Positions 1 to 8,209 of a stretch of 64,000 nt of DNA are shown piece by piece (the stretch's first letter is position 1; each line of letters starts with the position of its first letter). The notes under the pieces are model-generated. The model was not told the origin of the DNA. It worked only from the letters and a program-made list of their open reading frames with translations, and did no database searches. The position numbers were made by a program, and so were the translations under genes. The stretch is from Vibrio syngnathi (GTDB taxonomy: Bacteria > Pseudomonadota > Gammaproteobacteria > Enterobacterales > Vibrionaceae): positions 2,232,001-2,296,000 of the forward strand of contig NZ_CP017916.1 of the NCBI RefSeq assembly GCF_002119525.1, written 5' to 3'.

Positions 1-270
1 ATACAGAAAGTGTCTAGACGTGATGAATAAGGTAGTCAACAACATGGTGCCTAGACCAATACCCGCTTTGAACATACCCGCAGCGACAAGTTGTGCTGAG
101 CCAGCAAATAGAATAGCCGACATCGCTTGCGCTTGAAGCTGACTCAATCCAGCATCTATCGCATATGAGCCCGCTAGAATTCCCCAAGGGATTACTGCAA
201 TGCTCAAGGGCATTCCCGCTAAAACGCCCTTCCATAACTGTGTTCGTCTATCCATTCTTTCACTATCCAT
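1..270 (-). CDS. azlC: AzlC-family branched-chain amino acid exporter subunit, 3' part cut by window edge
   Basis: Read on the minus strand from ATG at 270, the frame stays open to the window edge and gives 90 residues. The protein begins with a short polar tail, then a hydrophobic stretch with PWGILAGSYA and, near the edge, the AzlC-like motifs LFAGSAQLVAAG and ITSRHFLY. AzlC pairs with the small AzlD protein to export branched-chain amino acids such as azaleucine. AzlD would lie further left, outside the window. A second ATG at 255 is possible. The AraC-type gene at 418-1257 lies upstream on the same strand and could control it. Family assignment is by motif recognition. Confidence 0.8.
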   Translation of the reverse strand, partial: MDSERMDRRTQLWKGVLAGMPLSIAVIPWGILAGSYAIDAGLSQLQAQAMSAILFAGSAQLVAAGMFKAGIGLGTMLLTTLFITSRHFLY

Positions 271-417
271 ATAGTTCTTTTCTCTCTTCACATTAGCTAT
301 TCAATGTAAGAGGAGTTGAGTCGGTTCGATTGTACAAACTTGCTCGATTTCATGCCCCTCTGTTTGCCGTACTTAACCGCACTTAACACAAGTTATCCAT
401 GCCTTAGCCACGCAAGT

Positions 418-1257
418 TTAGAGCATTTTGATGTATTGCCCCGGCGTGTATCCATTGGCCTTTTTGAAGTGTCGATGAAAATGGCTTTGATCATGAAAAC
501 CACACTCTTGCGCGGTATCAGAAATGGTATGTCCTTGTTTCAATAACTTACGCGAAAGCCTTAACCGAGATTGGATTTGATACGCATGCGGCGGAAGACC
601 AAATTCTTTCTGAAAAGAACGCACTAAGTGAAACGGGCTCAAAGCCGCCAGTTTAGACAGCTCATCTAATGACACATCAGCTTGTGGAAAGTCATCTAGA
701 AACTCTTTCACCAAGACAAGCTGGCGCTGAGCCTTCCCATCGAGTTGAGGATTCAGCGGAGATTTACCATGTCGGCTAATCAGTTTAACCAACATCCCAT
801 ACATCAAAGTTTCTCTTAGCAGGCGATTATCTGATTCATCAATCGTGTTGAAAACTAATCTGAGCTGATTGGCGAGTTCAGGATCTTCAACAACAGCTCT
901 TGGGAAGTAAGGCGCGCCGTAGTTCGGTAAGTTTAGCTCTTGAGTGATCTTAGCAAGTTGCTCTGGGAGTGGGTACATCGCGCGATACGCCCAACCGCCT
1001 TCAGTGGCGGAATGACCGCTATGAACTTCATCAGCATTGACCAGAATGATGGCATCTTGAGGTGCGACATGATGCCCTCCCGTTCGATAGAAGCGCTGAG
1101 CACCCTGCTCAATCACACCGAGTGTGTAACCCTCATGGCTGTGACGTGAGAAATTCTGCTTTTCGTATTCTGCATTGAGGATTTCAAGGCCACCGAGTTC
1201 TTCTGTGATCTTGTATTCGGCTTTCTCTTTAGAACGCTTTTTGTTATCCATAACCAT
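418..1257 (-). CDS. AraC-family transcriptional regulator with N-terminal cupin sensor domain
   Basis: 279-residue protein. The N-terminal half (about residues 15-150) looks like an AraC-type cupin ligand-binding domain (HSHEGYTLGVIEQG). The C-terminal 100 residues carry two helix-turn-helix motifs (LSKLAALSPFHLVRSF and ISDTAQECGFHDQSHFHRHF) ending in the AraC signature GYTPGQY. The start is placed at ATG 1257 because AAGG lies 7 nt before it; a TTG at 1263 and an ATG at 1251 are in the same frame. It sits 147 bp upstream of azlC on the same strand, so it may regulate an amino-acid export pair. The effector is unknown. Confidence 0.88.
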   Translation of the reverse strand: MVMDNKKRSKEKAEYKITEELGGLEILNAEYEKQNFSRHSHEGYTLGVIEQGAQRFYRTGGHHVAPQDAIILVNADEVHSGHSATEGGWAYRAMYPLPEQLAKITQELNLPNYGAPYFPRAVVEDPELANQLRLVFNTIDESDNRLLRETLMYGMLVKLISRHGKSPLNPQLDGKAQRQLVLVKEFLDDFPQADVSLDELSKLAALSPFHLVRSFQKEFGLPPHAYQIQSRLRLSRKLLKQGHTISDTAQECGFHDQSHFHRHFKKANGYTPGQYIKML

Positions 1258-1487
1258 CCCCAAGCCTTTTAATTATCGAGCGACTTATCAGTCTACTCTA
1301 TAGGCTCTCACAACTTTTGTACAAAATTGCGCATTTGGTCGTTAATACCGCTTTTGTCGTTGGTTTAATAACGCTTTCTAACTGGGAGGAAAGTCTTGGT
1401 CTATAACTAGTTGGCGAAAAATTGACATTAATTTAATCATACATGCCAATACTGTCTTCTAATCATCGGCAACAGATCTGACACACC

Positions 1488-1826
1488 ATGAAAAATACGC
1501 TAATCCTTCTCTTTTTCCTGAGCCTAACGGGATGCACTCACAACCAATCCAAAGCACTGAGCATGAACTCATCGTCAGTCAATACGTACCCACAATCGAT
1601 GTCGAACCTACAACTGTGCGACACCTTGTATTACGGACGTTCAAGCAACCAAACACTGGCAGCAATTGGCAGTGAATTCAATCGAAGAGGGCTATCAAAA
1701 AGTTGGTGTGATACCGAAATCAACAAGCTCTATCTAACAAAGACGATTGATTGGGTTGCTGATCAAGTAGAAGACAAAGAAGATTCAAACGAAGAAGCGT
1801 CTGCTGTTGTGTTGCCTGCGAATTGA
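1488..1826 (+). CDS. Small predicted outer-membrane lipoprotein, unknown function
   Basis: 112 residues. A basic start (MKN) and a hydrophobic core are followed by the lipobox L13-T14-G15-C16, so Cys16 should be lipidated by the Lgt/LspA pathway. The mature part has two cysteines (LCDTLYYGRSS and SWCDTEINKL) that could form a disulfide, and an acidic tail. The segment TLAAIGSEFNRRGLS resembles short repeats seen in small Vibrio lipoproteins, but I do not recognise a named family. It stands alone and faces the 4.5S RNA gene convergently; a shared hairpin terminator lies between them. Confidence 0.7.
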   Translation: MKNTLILLFFLSLTGCTHNQSKALSMNSSSVNTYPQSMSNLQLCDTLYYGRSSNQTLAAIGSEFNRRGLSKSWCDTEINKLYLTKTIDWVADQVEDKEDSNEEASAVVLPAN

Positions 1827-1872
1827 GAACTATGAAACGTTCTTTAGTAAGAAAAAAGCAAACGGCAGATAG

Positions 1873-1903
1873 CAAAAAGCCGCTCATTAAGAGCGGCTTC
1901 TTT
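1873..1903 (-). terminator. Rho-independent terminator of the 4.5S RNA gene
   Basis: The inverted repeat AAGCCGCTC / GAGCGGCTT with an ATTAA loop is followed on the minus strand by TTTTTGCT, directly after the SRP RNA. It may also end transcription of the convergent lipoprotein gene, though the plus-strand T-tract is poorer. Confidence 0.75.
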
Positions 1904-1906
1904 AAT

Positions 1907-2015
1907 GGGTGGAAGCCCCAGCCACATCCCGGCACACACGTCGCCTGCTGCGGCTGCTCCCTTCCAGGCCTGACCGAGTTCACAAGTTAGTGTTGCGGGA
2001 GGACCAGAGCCTCCA
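1907..2015 (-). ncRNA. ffs: 4.5S signal recognition particle RNA
   Basis: The minus strand carries the conserved SRP RNA domain IV apical hairpin: GGTCAGGCCTGGAAGG, then GAGCAGCC, GTGTGCCGGGATG and a closing arm. The 5' arm (TGGAGGCTCTGG) pairs over 12 positions with the 3' arm (CTGGGGCTTCCA) including G-U pairs, which sets the ends at about 2015 and 1907. The RNA binds Ffh and guides membrane proteins to the Sec machinery through FtsY. A terminator follows immediately. The length of about 109 nt fits the enteric and Vibrio type. Confidence 0.95.
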
Positions 2016-2040
2016 TAGATTCTTTTTCTAAGAGGCTTGC

Positions 2041-2253
2041 CTCAAAGAGTGATTGGATTATTAAGCATCGCAGCAACCATTGCAAGCACAAAGCGACTCT
2101 TTTTAAACAAATGTGGTTTAAGTGATTACCCTTTACCCAACACACCGTAAAACTGTCGGATAAAGCATCACCTTTGTCTTTGTTTCATAACGCATTCATT
2201 CAAGTCACATGTGCTCGCTTGTATCACTACGAGCAGAATATCATTCACTTCAG
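2041..2253. other. Gene-free spacer upstream of the 4.5S RNA gene
   Basis: This stretch lies between the SRP RNA and the 3' end of the membrane protein gene. The 4.5S RNA promoter should be at its left end; a weak -10-like AGAATC can be read on the minus strand just before 2015. I see no other gene. Confidence 0.5.
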
Positions 2254-2997
2254 CTAGAGGTCGGTGTCTTCGTTCTCTTCCGTGCGGATGATGTAGTCTG
2301 TCATCCAAGCGGTGCCCAACAAGCACAACCAAACCACAAATACCGGGCTTGGAACCTCAATGCTTGGGGTTATCACCAAAGCGGCAAAACCAACTGTCGG
2401 CAATGTCCAGCACAGTAACTTATTCCAACGGAAGGTCTTCAAGCGAGTGAGGGTTTCCATCGATGCCATGATGCCTGTAACACACAAAGCAACCAAAGCG
2501 GCATAAGGTAAATCGGCCATCCACAATGGAAGTATTAAACCTAATGACCACCAGCTGTGTCGACTGGCTGGTTTAAGATGATTGGCCGCCCACCAAATCA
2601 CGATGATCGACAAGGTTTGCAGCGTAGTAACCCACGGAACGCCATCAAGCTTTCCTGCGGATTGCGTCACCATGATCCCGACTTGTAACGTTGCGACGAT
2701 CAAGCCAGAAATAATCACGACCGACAAACTGCTGCGTTTTGAAAAGACCACCATCAATAGTGGGAATAACACCCACACACTGACTGACAGCGTGATGGGT
2801 TGCAAAGGAAGGGTTAGACCGTAAGTGGTCATGGCAGCAAGCAACGCTAATCCTGCGATGCCCCCTTGTGGCAAAATCCATAAAGCAGGAATCACCATTG
2901 CAAGCACTGGGATATCTCCCTCACTTAAACTGATTGCTCTCGCGCAAACAACGGCTAATAATGTGGTTATCAAGAACTGAAACGTTGAAAATACCAT
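2254..2997 (-). CDS. Multi-pass inner-membrane protein, unknown function
   Basis: 247 residues, very hydrophobic, with about seven or eight predicted membrane segments (for example residues 5-22, 28-45, 47-65, 72-90, 95-112, 128-145 and 155-205) and a charged C-terminal tail (RTEENEDTDL). No catalytic or transporter signature is visible to me. ATG at 2997 is preceded by GGAGAGGG. It is a single gene: the dispersed repeat at 3029-3188 lies 31 bp upstream of its start, with atl diverging on the other side, so the repeat occupies the shared promoter region. Function is not assigned. Confidence 0.7.
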   Translation of the reverse strand: MVFSTFQFLITTLLAVVCARAISLSEGDIPVLAMVIPALWILPQGGIAGLALLAAMTTYGLTLPLQPITLSVSVWVLFPLLMVVFSKRSSLSVVIISGLIVATLQVGIMVTQSAGKLDGVPWVTTLQTLSIIVIWWAANHLKPASRHSWWSLGLILPLWMADLPYAALVALCVTGIMASMETLTRLKTFRWNKLLCWTLPTVGFAALVITPSIEVPSPVFVVWLCLLGTAWMTDYIIRTEENEDTDL

Positions 2998-3028
2998 AGC
3001 CCTCTCCTTCTACCGATCCGTGGTACCA

Positions 3029-3188
3029 TACCAATCGTAGTAATTAACTGGTCACCCTAGCTTGTTAAAAACCTCGATAACCTCGTTAGATTTTTTGATT
3101 GTAGAATAACTATTTATCGAAAAATCTGTCTTGTTCTCAAGCTTTTTCCCTGCGCTATTTTTGAACACTTACTTACTGTGATTGGTAT
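3029..3188 (-). repeat. Dispersed MITE-like element, copy 1 (160 bp)
   Basis: Bounded by imperfect terminal inverted repeats of the type ATACCAATCACAGTAAGTAA. It is the reverse complement of the copies at 12424-12598 and 28826-28988. Internally it has a hairpin whose arms are AGATTTTT and AAAAATCT around a GATAA..TTATTCTAC loop region. The element ends 22 bp before the atl ATG. It has no coding capacity, so any mobility would need a transposase in trans. Confidence 0.85.
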
Positions 3189-3210
3189 TTATGAACTAGG
3201 AACATTTAGT

Positions 3211-3513
3211 ATGGACCAATTTTTGCCCCAAATCTTTGCTGTGATTCACCAAATTCCATATGGGAAAGTAACAACTTATGGAGACATCGCACGTTTTTCA
3301 GGATTTCCGGGCTATGCGCGCCATGTTGGTAAAGCGTTAGGCAACCTACCAGAAGGTAGCAAACTACCTTGGTATAGAGTTATTAACAGCAAAGGTGAGA
3401 TCTCTTTGAAGGGTGATTCGTTTGATCGCCAAAAGAAGCATCTGATCGAAGAAGGGGTTGAAGTGAGTGACGCAGGAAAGATTAAACTCAGAATATACAA
3501 ATGGCAGCCCTAA
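3211..3513 (+). CDS. atl: Alkyltransferase-like DNA-damage recognition protein (Atl)
   Basis: 100-residue protein of the MGMT DNA-binding fold (IPYGKVTTYGDIARFSGFP, then RHVGKALGNLP). The alkyl-acceptor motif PCHR of O6-alkylguanine transferases is replaced by PWYRVI, so there is no acceptor cysteine. Such Atl proteins bind O6-alkylguanine, flip the base and hand the lesion to nucleotide excision repair. ATG at 3211 is chosen (AGGA about 10 nt upstream); an in-frame GTG at 3178 lies inside the repeated element and would add 11 unrelated residues. It sits with ybaY and tesB, as in E. coli (ybaZ-ybaY-tesB). A TGGCAGC/GCTGCCA hairpin overlaps the stop codon. Confidence 0.92.
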   Translation: MDQFLPQIFAVIHQIPYGKVTTYGDIARFSGFPGYARHVGKALGNLPEGSKLPWYRVINSKGEISLKGDSFDRQKKHLIEEGVEVSDAGKIKLRIYKWQP

Positions 3514-3606
3514 AGCTGCCACTAATCACCTAATTTAGCGAGTCAACGAATCAACGAGCTAAGTCAAACGAATCAAGATGCCTTAATGATTGCATCTATA
3601 TTTAGA

Positions 3607-4047
3607 TTAACGAACACCAACCAAGCGCAGGTCTGCTTGTTGAGTGTTTTCTACATCAGTAATCACCGACTTAATTGTGTCTGTTGTGAAACGTAGTTTG
3701 CCGTCAACGTGAATCGTTGCGCGCATGTTGTAACGGTGGTTAGCTTTAATCTTGTTGTTGTCGTAGCTCAGCTCGAATGCGAACGGAACTTGCTTACCGT
3801 CTGTGGTGAACTCTTGAGTCGCGATAACGGTCGATGGTGCGTCAGCCAGTGAGATGTCTTCTAGCGTAACAGTCACTACGGCATTCTCTGGCAATGCAAT
3901 TCTTTCACGATAGCTTACTGTTCCTGAAATCACTTGAGTGTTCTCTGCAACCACTTCCTGAGAAGCACTGGTTTCTGATGTTGCTTGGCAACCCACAAGC
4001 AGGCCAAACGATACTAAAGACGTAATAAGAATTAGAGCCTTTTTCAT
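3607..4047 (-). CDS. ybaY: YbaY-like lipoprotein
   Basis: 146 residues. The lipoprotein signal peptide ends in LLVGC, so it should be an envelope lipoprotein. The mature part is a beta-rich domain (ISGTVSYRERIALPENAVV, then TVTLEDISLADAP) typical of the YbaY / YscW-like pilotin-related family. E. coli ybaY is next to tesB and ybaZ, and the same three genes are neighbours here. ATG at 4047 is preferred over a TTG at 4053, with AGAGA upstream. The exact role is not established; family and neighbourhood support the name. Confidence 0.8.
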   Translation of the reverse strand: MKKALILITSLVSFGLLVGCQATSETSASQEVVAENTQVISGTVSYRERIALPENAVVTVTLEDISLADAPSTVIATQEFTTDGKQVPFAFELSYDNNKIKANHRYNMRATIHVDGKLRFTTDTIKSVITDVENTQQADLRLVGVR

Positions 4048-4215
4048 ATTCAATTTCTCTCAACATGTTTGCCGGACTCGGCAAATCTACTCAGCAATTA
4101 TAAGAGAGCTTTCATATTCTGTCTCGAAACCCTATGATTTATTGACAGATATCTGACTAAGCTGAATGATTAACACCATAATCTGACACCTATTTTACCA
4201 AGAGGCATGCTGGCG

Positions 4216-5076
4216 ATGAGTCAACCTTTAAATGAATTACTCAATTTACTTCAGCTAGAGAAACTAGAAGAAGGCCTTTTCCGCGGGCAAAGTGAGAACC
4301 TAGGTCTGCCACAAGTCTATGGTGGTCAAGTATTGGGGCAAGCGCTTTCTGCTGCTCGTTATACGGTTCAAGACGACCGCAGTGTTCACTCGTTCCACAG
4401 TTACTTTCTATTTCCCGGCGACCCTGAAAAGCCAATCATTTACGATGTTGAGAACCTAAGAGATGGACGCAGCTTCAGCACTCGCCGTGTGAAAGCGATT
4501 CAAAATGGTCGCCCTATTTTCTATCTCACGGCTTCTTACCATGGTGATGCTCCAGGTTTTGAACACCAGAATGAAATGCCAAATATCCCTGGGCCAGAAA
4601 ATTTTGCATCAGAAACTGAGTTAGCGAGTCACATTGCTGAATTTTTGCCTGAGAAACTGCGTAAGACTTTCTGTGGCGAAAAGCCGATTGAGATGCGCCC
4701 GGTAACAATAGTGAACCCGCTTAACCCTAAGAAAGCCGACCCAAAACAGTATCTTTGGGTGAGAGCAAATGGCGCGATGCCAGACAACCAATTGATTCAC
4801 CAATACCTACTTGCTTACGCATCCGATTGGGGGTTCTTAGTAACGGCATTACACCCTCATGAAGTTTCTATCATGACGCCGAACTTCCAAGTGGCGACGA
4901 TTGACCACTCTATCTGGTTCCACCGCCCATTCAAGATGGATGAATGGCTACTTTATGCGATTGAAAGCCCAACGGCAGCGAACACTCGTGGCCTAGTGCG
5001 CGGCGAGATCTTTAATCAGAAAGGTGAGCTAGTAGCGACAGCCGTTCAAGAAGGTGTGATGCGTTTTACTAAGTAG
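4216..5076 (+). CDS. tesB: Acyl-CoA thioesterase II
   Basis: 286 residues, the same length as E. coli TesB, with near-identical blocks: [40 protein letters not shown] and [12 protein letters not shown]. The double hot-dog fold and the conserved Asp, Thr and Gln of the family (in ASDWGFL, TIDHS and VQEGVM) are present. It hydrolyses medium- and long-chain acyl-CoA to free fatty acid and CoA in the cytoplasm. The start is placed at ATG 4216 because AGAGG lies 10 nt upstream and the protein then aligns with E. coli MSQ; the ATG at 4207 is too close to that site. It is divergent from ybaY. Confidence 0.95.
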   Translation: MSQPLNELLNLLQLEKLEEGLFRGQSENLGLPQVYGGQVLGQALSAARYTVQDDRSVHSFHSYFLFPGDPEKPIIYDVENLRDGRSFSTRRVKAIQNGRPIFYLTASYHGDAPGFEHQNEMPNIPGPENFASETELASHIAEFLPEKLRKTFCGEKPIEMRPVTIVNPLNPKKADPKQYLWVRANGAMPDNQLIHQYLLAYASDWGFLVTALHPHEVSIMTPNFQVATIDHSIWFHRPFKMDEWLLYAIESPTAANTRGLVRGEIFNQKGELVATAVQEGVMRFTK

Positions 5077-5149
5077 CGAGCAAATAAATAAAGATCAAAT
5101 AAATAGCCAATAAACGCTTTTTATAAGCCGCACATATGTACGAGAAAAC

Positions 5150-5188
5150 AAAAAGAGAGGCTAGGTTTCATACCTAGCCTCTCTTTTT
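5150..5188. terminator. Bidirectional rho-independent terminator
   Basis: A perfect long inverted repeat (AAAAAGAGAGGCTAGGT / ACCTAGCCTCTCTTTTT) with a short loop lies between the convergent tesB and the coiled-coil gene. A and T tracts on both sides allow termination in both directions. Confidence 0.92.
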
Positions 5189-5230
5189 AATGATGCTGAC
5201 GACAAACTGTCACTTAACAATTCGTAAACC

Positions 5231-5896
5231 CTATTCAGCCTCTAGCAAGGGTTCGAATTCACCTTGCACTCGCGTTTTAATTCCATCACCAGCGTCTCGT
5301 AATAGGTTAAATGGCGATAACACCACGCCTTTGACAGCGCCCTCTGCGGCTCCCTGAGCTAACTCTTTACTCTTATCGGCCAGCAAATTCGCTTGTGCCA
5401 AAATACTCGGCACTTCCGCTCGTAGCATTTCAGATTCAGTGACGATGACAGGAATAGTCTGCTGGCGGTAAGATTTACTCTCGGCGAGCATTGGTGGCAT
5501 GACATCGATACGGTATCTCTTTAATTCCGTTAATGTTGGTGGAATAACATCGGTTCTTACCTGCCCGACTTCCGTTCGGACATTTTTCACTTCATCTAAT
5601 ATCGCAGGGATTTTATTATCGACCGATGAAACGGTTTGATTCACTTTTTCAACGGTTTTTCTGACATCTTCGACAGTGTCTAACACCTGAGGAGCAAGCT
5701 CATTAACATGTTCAGCAAACGCTAATAGCTCTTCTACTTTTAACCCTTTGGTGAGACCGGATAAATCTTCGATCACCTGCGGATACGTATCAACGATTTC
5801 ACCGACTTTATTGGTAAACGAATAGATGGTGTAGCCTAAGTAAAAAATAGCGACGGCCAGCACCAATTGGATAGCAGTAGAGACTTTTGCAAACAT
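5231..5896 (-). CDS. Membrane-anchored coiled-coil protein, unknown function
   Basis: 221 residues. One N-terminal transmembrane helix (about 8-27) is followed by a long helical part with heptad-like spacing (VEDVRKTVEKVNQTVSSVD). Then come three loosely repeated segments of about 20 residues: TDVIPPTLTELKRYR, DVMPPMLAESKSYR and QTIPVIVTESEMLR. The C-terminus has an Ala-rich stretch (KELAQGAAEGAVKG). ATG at 5896 has AGGAT at the right distance. The repeated (I/M)PP or IP motif suggests a periplasmic rod or tether, but I do not recognise a family and assign no function. Confidence 0.75.
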   Translation of the reverse strand: MFAKVSTAIQLVLAVAIFYLGYTIYSFTNKVGEIVDTYPQVIEDLSGLTKGLKVEELLAFAEHVNELAPQVLDTVEDVRKTVEKVNQTVSSVDNKIPAILDEVKNVRTEVGQVRTDVIPPTLTELKRYRIDVMPPMLAESKSYRQQTIPVIVTESEMLRAEVPSILAQANLLADKSKELAQGAAEGAVKGVVLSPFNLLRDAGDGIKTRVQGEFEPLLEAE

Positions 5897-5985
5897 GGAT
5901 AATCCTTTTCGTTATCGCAGAGGCGAGTTCTAAACTGAGAAGATAGTTAAACTGAAACGGTAGTTAACGTTGAACTAGGTGTAGC

Positions 5986-6459
5986 TTAAAGGGGTAATGC
6001 CGTTGTGTACTTCAATGGCTCCATCGCAAACGTCGAGGTCACATTCGAGATACCATCGATGCTATTAACCAAGCGCTTGTAGAAATCATCAAAGCACTTC
6101 ATGTCTTTCACCTGAACCTTCATCATATAATCATATTCGCCCGCCATGCGATAGAACTCCATCACTTCTGGAAATTCCGATACGGTGTTTACAAAACGAC
6201 CATACCACTCATGAGAATGATCACTGGTTTTCACCAAGACGAACGCGGTAAAAGCAAGATCGAGCTTTTCTGGGTTCAGTAACGCCACTTTTTTTTCAAT
6301 AGTGCCGTTTTCTTCGAGGCGTTTAAGCCTTTTCCAGCAAGGTGTTGTTGTTAGGTTGACCGCTTCTGAAATGTCATTCAATGACAGCGTGCTGTCTTCT
6401 TGTAACAACCTTAATATTTTTTTATCTACGGTATCTATCACACTTTCACCAAATTGCAT
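5986..6459 (-). CDS. decR: Lrp/AsnC-family regulator, DecR type (cysteine response)
   Basis: 157 residues. N-terminal winged helix ([20 protein letters not shown]) and C-terminal RAM/ligand domain ([16 protein letters not shown]). The whole protein matches what I recall of E. coli DecR (YbaO) over long blocks: [39 protein letters not shown]. DecR senses cysteine and activates a cysteine-degrading operon in E. coli. Here it diverges from a PLP enzyme of the cysteine synthase fold. The ATG lacks a clear ribosome site; a GTG six codons in would give the start register of the E. coli protein. Confidence 0.88.
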   Translation of the reverse strand: MQFGESVIDTVDKKILRLLQEDSTLSLNDISEAVNLTTTPCWKRLKRLEENGTIEKKVALLNPEKLDLAFTAFVLVKTSDHSHEWYGRFVNTVSEFPEVMEFYRMAGEYDYMMKVQVKDMKCFDDFYKRLVNSIDGISNVTSTFAMEPLKYTTALPL

Positions 6460-6588
6460 TTAAAGAGAATAATTTTCTACAATTTAAGCAAAACAAAGCA
6501 AATATGGCAAAGTTTTTCTCTCAGATTCTAGCTAAATTGGAACCATACCAATTACAAAGAATTCCTACTCTCGATCAGGAGAACGCTT

Positions 6589-7656
6589 ATGTGCACTGAC
6601 CATCAATGGATTAACAACGCGATTCGTAAAATTGAAGCGGACTACCAACGCTCAGCGGATACGCACCTTATCAAGCTCGATCTACCCAGTATCGAAGGCA
6701 TTGATGTTTACCTTAAAGATGAAAGCACACACCCTACAGGCTCTTTGAAACACCGTTTAGCGCGTTCTCTATTCTTATACGCTATCTGTAACGGTTGGGT
6801 TGGCCCAGAAACAACAATCATTGAGTCTTCATCAGGCAGCACAGCCGTGTCTGAAGCGTACTTCGCTCGTCTACTTGGCCTGCCGTTTATTGCGGTAATG
6901 CCTAAGTGCACAGCGAAGAAAAAAATTGAGCAGATTGAATTCTACGGCGGCCAAGCGCATCTTGTTGACCGCTCAGATGAAATTTACGATGAGTCTCGTC
7001 GTTTAGCAGAAGAGCTGAATGGTCACTACATGGACCAATTTACTTATGCTGAGCGCGCAACTGACTGGCGTGGTAACAACAACATCGCGAACTCCATTTT
7101 CAATCAAATGCAGATGGAAGATCACCCTGTTCCAGCGTGGGTAGTAATGAGCCCAGGTACTGGCGGTACTTCTGCAACTATCGGCCGCTTCATTCGCTAC
7201 CAACAGCATGAAACTAAGCTTTGTGTTGTCGACCCTGAGAACTCTGTATTCCACGAATACTTCCAAACCGGCAATGCGAACGTGAAAGGCAATACATTCA
7301 GCAAGATTGAAGGCATTGGTCGCCCACGAGCAGAACCAAGCTTCATTTCTGGTGTGGTTGACGAAATGCGTAAAATCCCAGACGCAGCAAGTATCGCAAC
7401 TACGCATTGGTTGTCTGACATTCTTGGCCGTAAGGTGGGCGCATCAACCGGCACCAACATGTACGGTGTGCTTCAGCTAGCCAGTGAAATGAAAGCGCGT
7501 GGTGAGAAAGGTTCGATCGTGACTTTGCTATGTGATAGCGGCGAGCGTTACCTAGACACTTACTTCAATGATGAGTGGGTAAATCTGAATATCGGTGACC
7601 TACAACCTTATGCAGCGAAGTTAGAAGCTTTCTCGCAAACAGGTGAGTTGGCTTAA
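6589..7656 (+). CDS. PLP-dependent cysteine synthase-fold enzyme, probable L-cysteine desulfhydrase
   Basis: 355 residues of fold-type II PLP enzyme. The Schiff-base lysine is in [11 protein letters not shown], the phosphate loop is probably [14 protein letters not shown], and a substrate-loop-like [15 protein letters not shown] is present. It is longer than CysK/CysM and resembles the Cds1-type group that breaks down cysteine to sulfide, pyruvate and ammonia; the reaction is inferred. AGGAG precedes the ATG. It is divergent from decR, whose E. coli counterpart controls cysteine detoxification, which supports a role against excess cysteine. A rho-independent terminator follows. Biosynthetic activity cannot be excluded from sequence alone. 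Confidence 0.82.
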   Translation: MCTDHQWINNAIRKIEADYQRSADTHLIKLDLPSIEGIDVYLKDESTHPTGSLKHRLARSLFLYAICNGWVGPETTIIESSSGSTAVSEAYFARLLGLPFIAVMPKCTAKKKIEQIEFYGGQAHLVDRSDEIYDESRRLAEELNGHYMDQFTYAERATDWRGNNNIANSIFNQMQMEDHPVPAWVVMSPGTGGTSATIGRFIRYQQHETKLCVVDPENSVFHEYFQTGNANVKGNTFSKIEGIGRPRAEPSFISGVVDEMRKIPDAASIATTHWLSDILGRKVGASTGTNMYGVLQLASEMKARGEKGSIVTLLCDSGERYLDTYFNDEWVNLNIGDLQPYAAKLEAFSQTGELA

Positions 7657-7685
7657 CCACAGAGTAAGCACCGGCGCCAAAATTA

Positions 7686-7714
7686 AAAAGAGCCCTTGAT
7701 GGGCTCTTTTTTGT
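7686..7714 (+). terminator. Rho-independent terminator after the PLP enzyme
   Basis: AGAGCCC-TTGAT-GGGCTCT followed by TTTTTTGTTT lies about 30 bp after the stop codon of the PLP enzyme gene. Confidence 0.9.
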
Positions 7715-7747
7715 TTGTTCTGTTAATCAATCACTAACGAGAACAAA

Positions 7748-8068
7748 TTATTCTGGCTTCTGCTTCGCTTCAAACGCCGCTAGTTGTTCTGGCGTTGCTT
7801 TTGGCTGGTGGTTTTGCTTCCACTCATCGTAAGTCATGCCGTACACGCGCTCACGAGCATCATCGATATCTAAGTCTAGCCCTTGTTGCTCAGCTTCTGC
7901 TTTGTACCACTTGCTGAAACAGTTACGGCAGAAACCCGCTAAGATCATCAGGTCGATGTTCTGCACATCTTTATTATCATCTAAGTGTGCTAACAAGCGA
8001 CGGAAGGTTGCTGCATCTAGCTTGTCTTGTGCTTCTTGAGAAAGATCTTTGTATTTAAATTCAGCCAC
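7748..8068 (-). CDS. DUF1244-family protein
   Basis: 106 residues with the DUF1244 hallmarks: a helical start (FKYKDLSQEAQDKLDAATF), the conserved ILAGFCRNCFSKWY with two cysteines, and ERVYGMTYDEWK. Small cytoplasmic protein of unknown function, common in proteobacteria; the paired cysteines might bind a metal. The start is set at GTG 8068 because AAGGAAAG lies just upstream and family members begin there. Upstream codons reaching to 8140 run into a terminator hairpin and are unlikely to be translated. Confidence 0.87.
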   Translation of the reverse strand: MAEFKYKDLSQEAQDKLDAATFRRLLAHLDDNKDVQNIDLMILAGFCRNCFSKWYKAEAEQQGLDLDIDDARERVYGMTYDEWKQNHQPKATPEQLAAFEAKQKPE

Positions 8069-8125
8069 TTTACTTTCCTTTATTCGGTTTATTGTATTAA
8101 TTCGTTGAACTCTGCTTGTTATACA

Positions 8126-8166
8126 AAAAAAGCCTGCCATTCGCTAGGAGCAAACGCAGGCTTTTC
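8126..8166 (-). terminator. Rho-independent terminator of the RND efflux operon
   Basis: AAAAGCCTGC ... GCAGGCTTTT hairpin. On the minus strand the downstream arm runs into TTTTTTTGTAT. It follows the RND pump stop codon by about 45 bp and precedes the DUF1244 gene. Confidence 0.85.
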
Positions 8167-8209
8167 AATATTGTTACACTATTGCATGTTCATTAGCCGT
8201 GCGTGTTCA

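Noticed and set aside
1720..1983. Minus-strand frame over the lipoprotein end, terminator and 4.5S RNA
   Set aside because: It reads through a terminator and a structural RNA gene.
6480..6588. Partial match to the dispersed element (CCATACCAATTAC) before the PLP enzyme gene
   Set aside because: Only one short terminus-like stretch; no second terminus or core.
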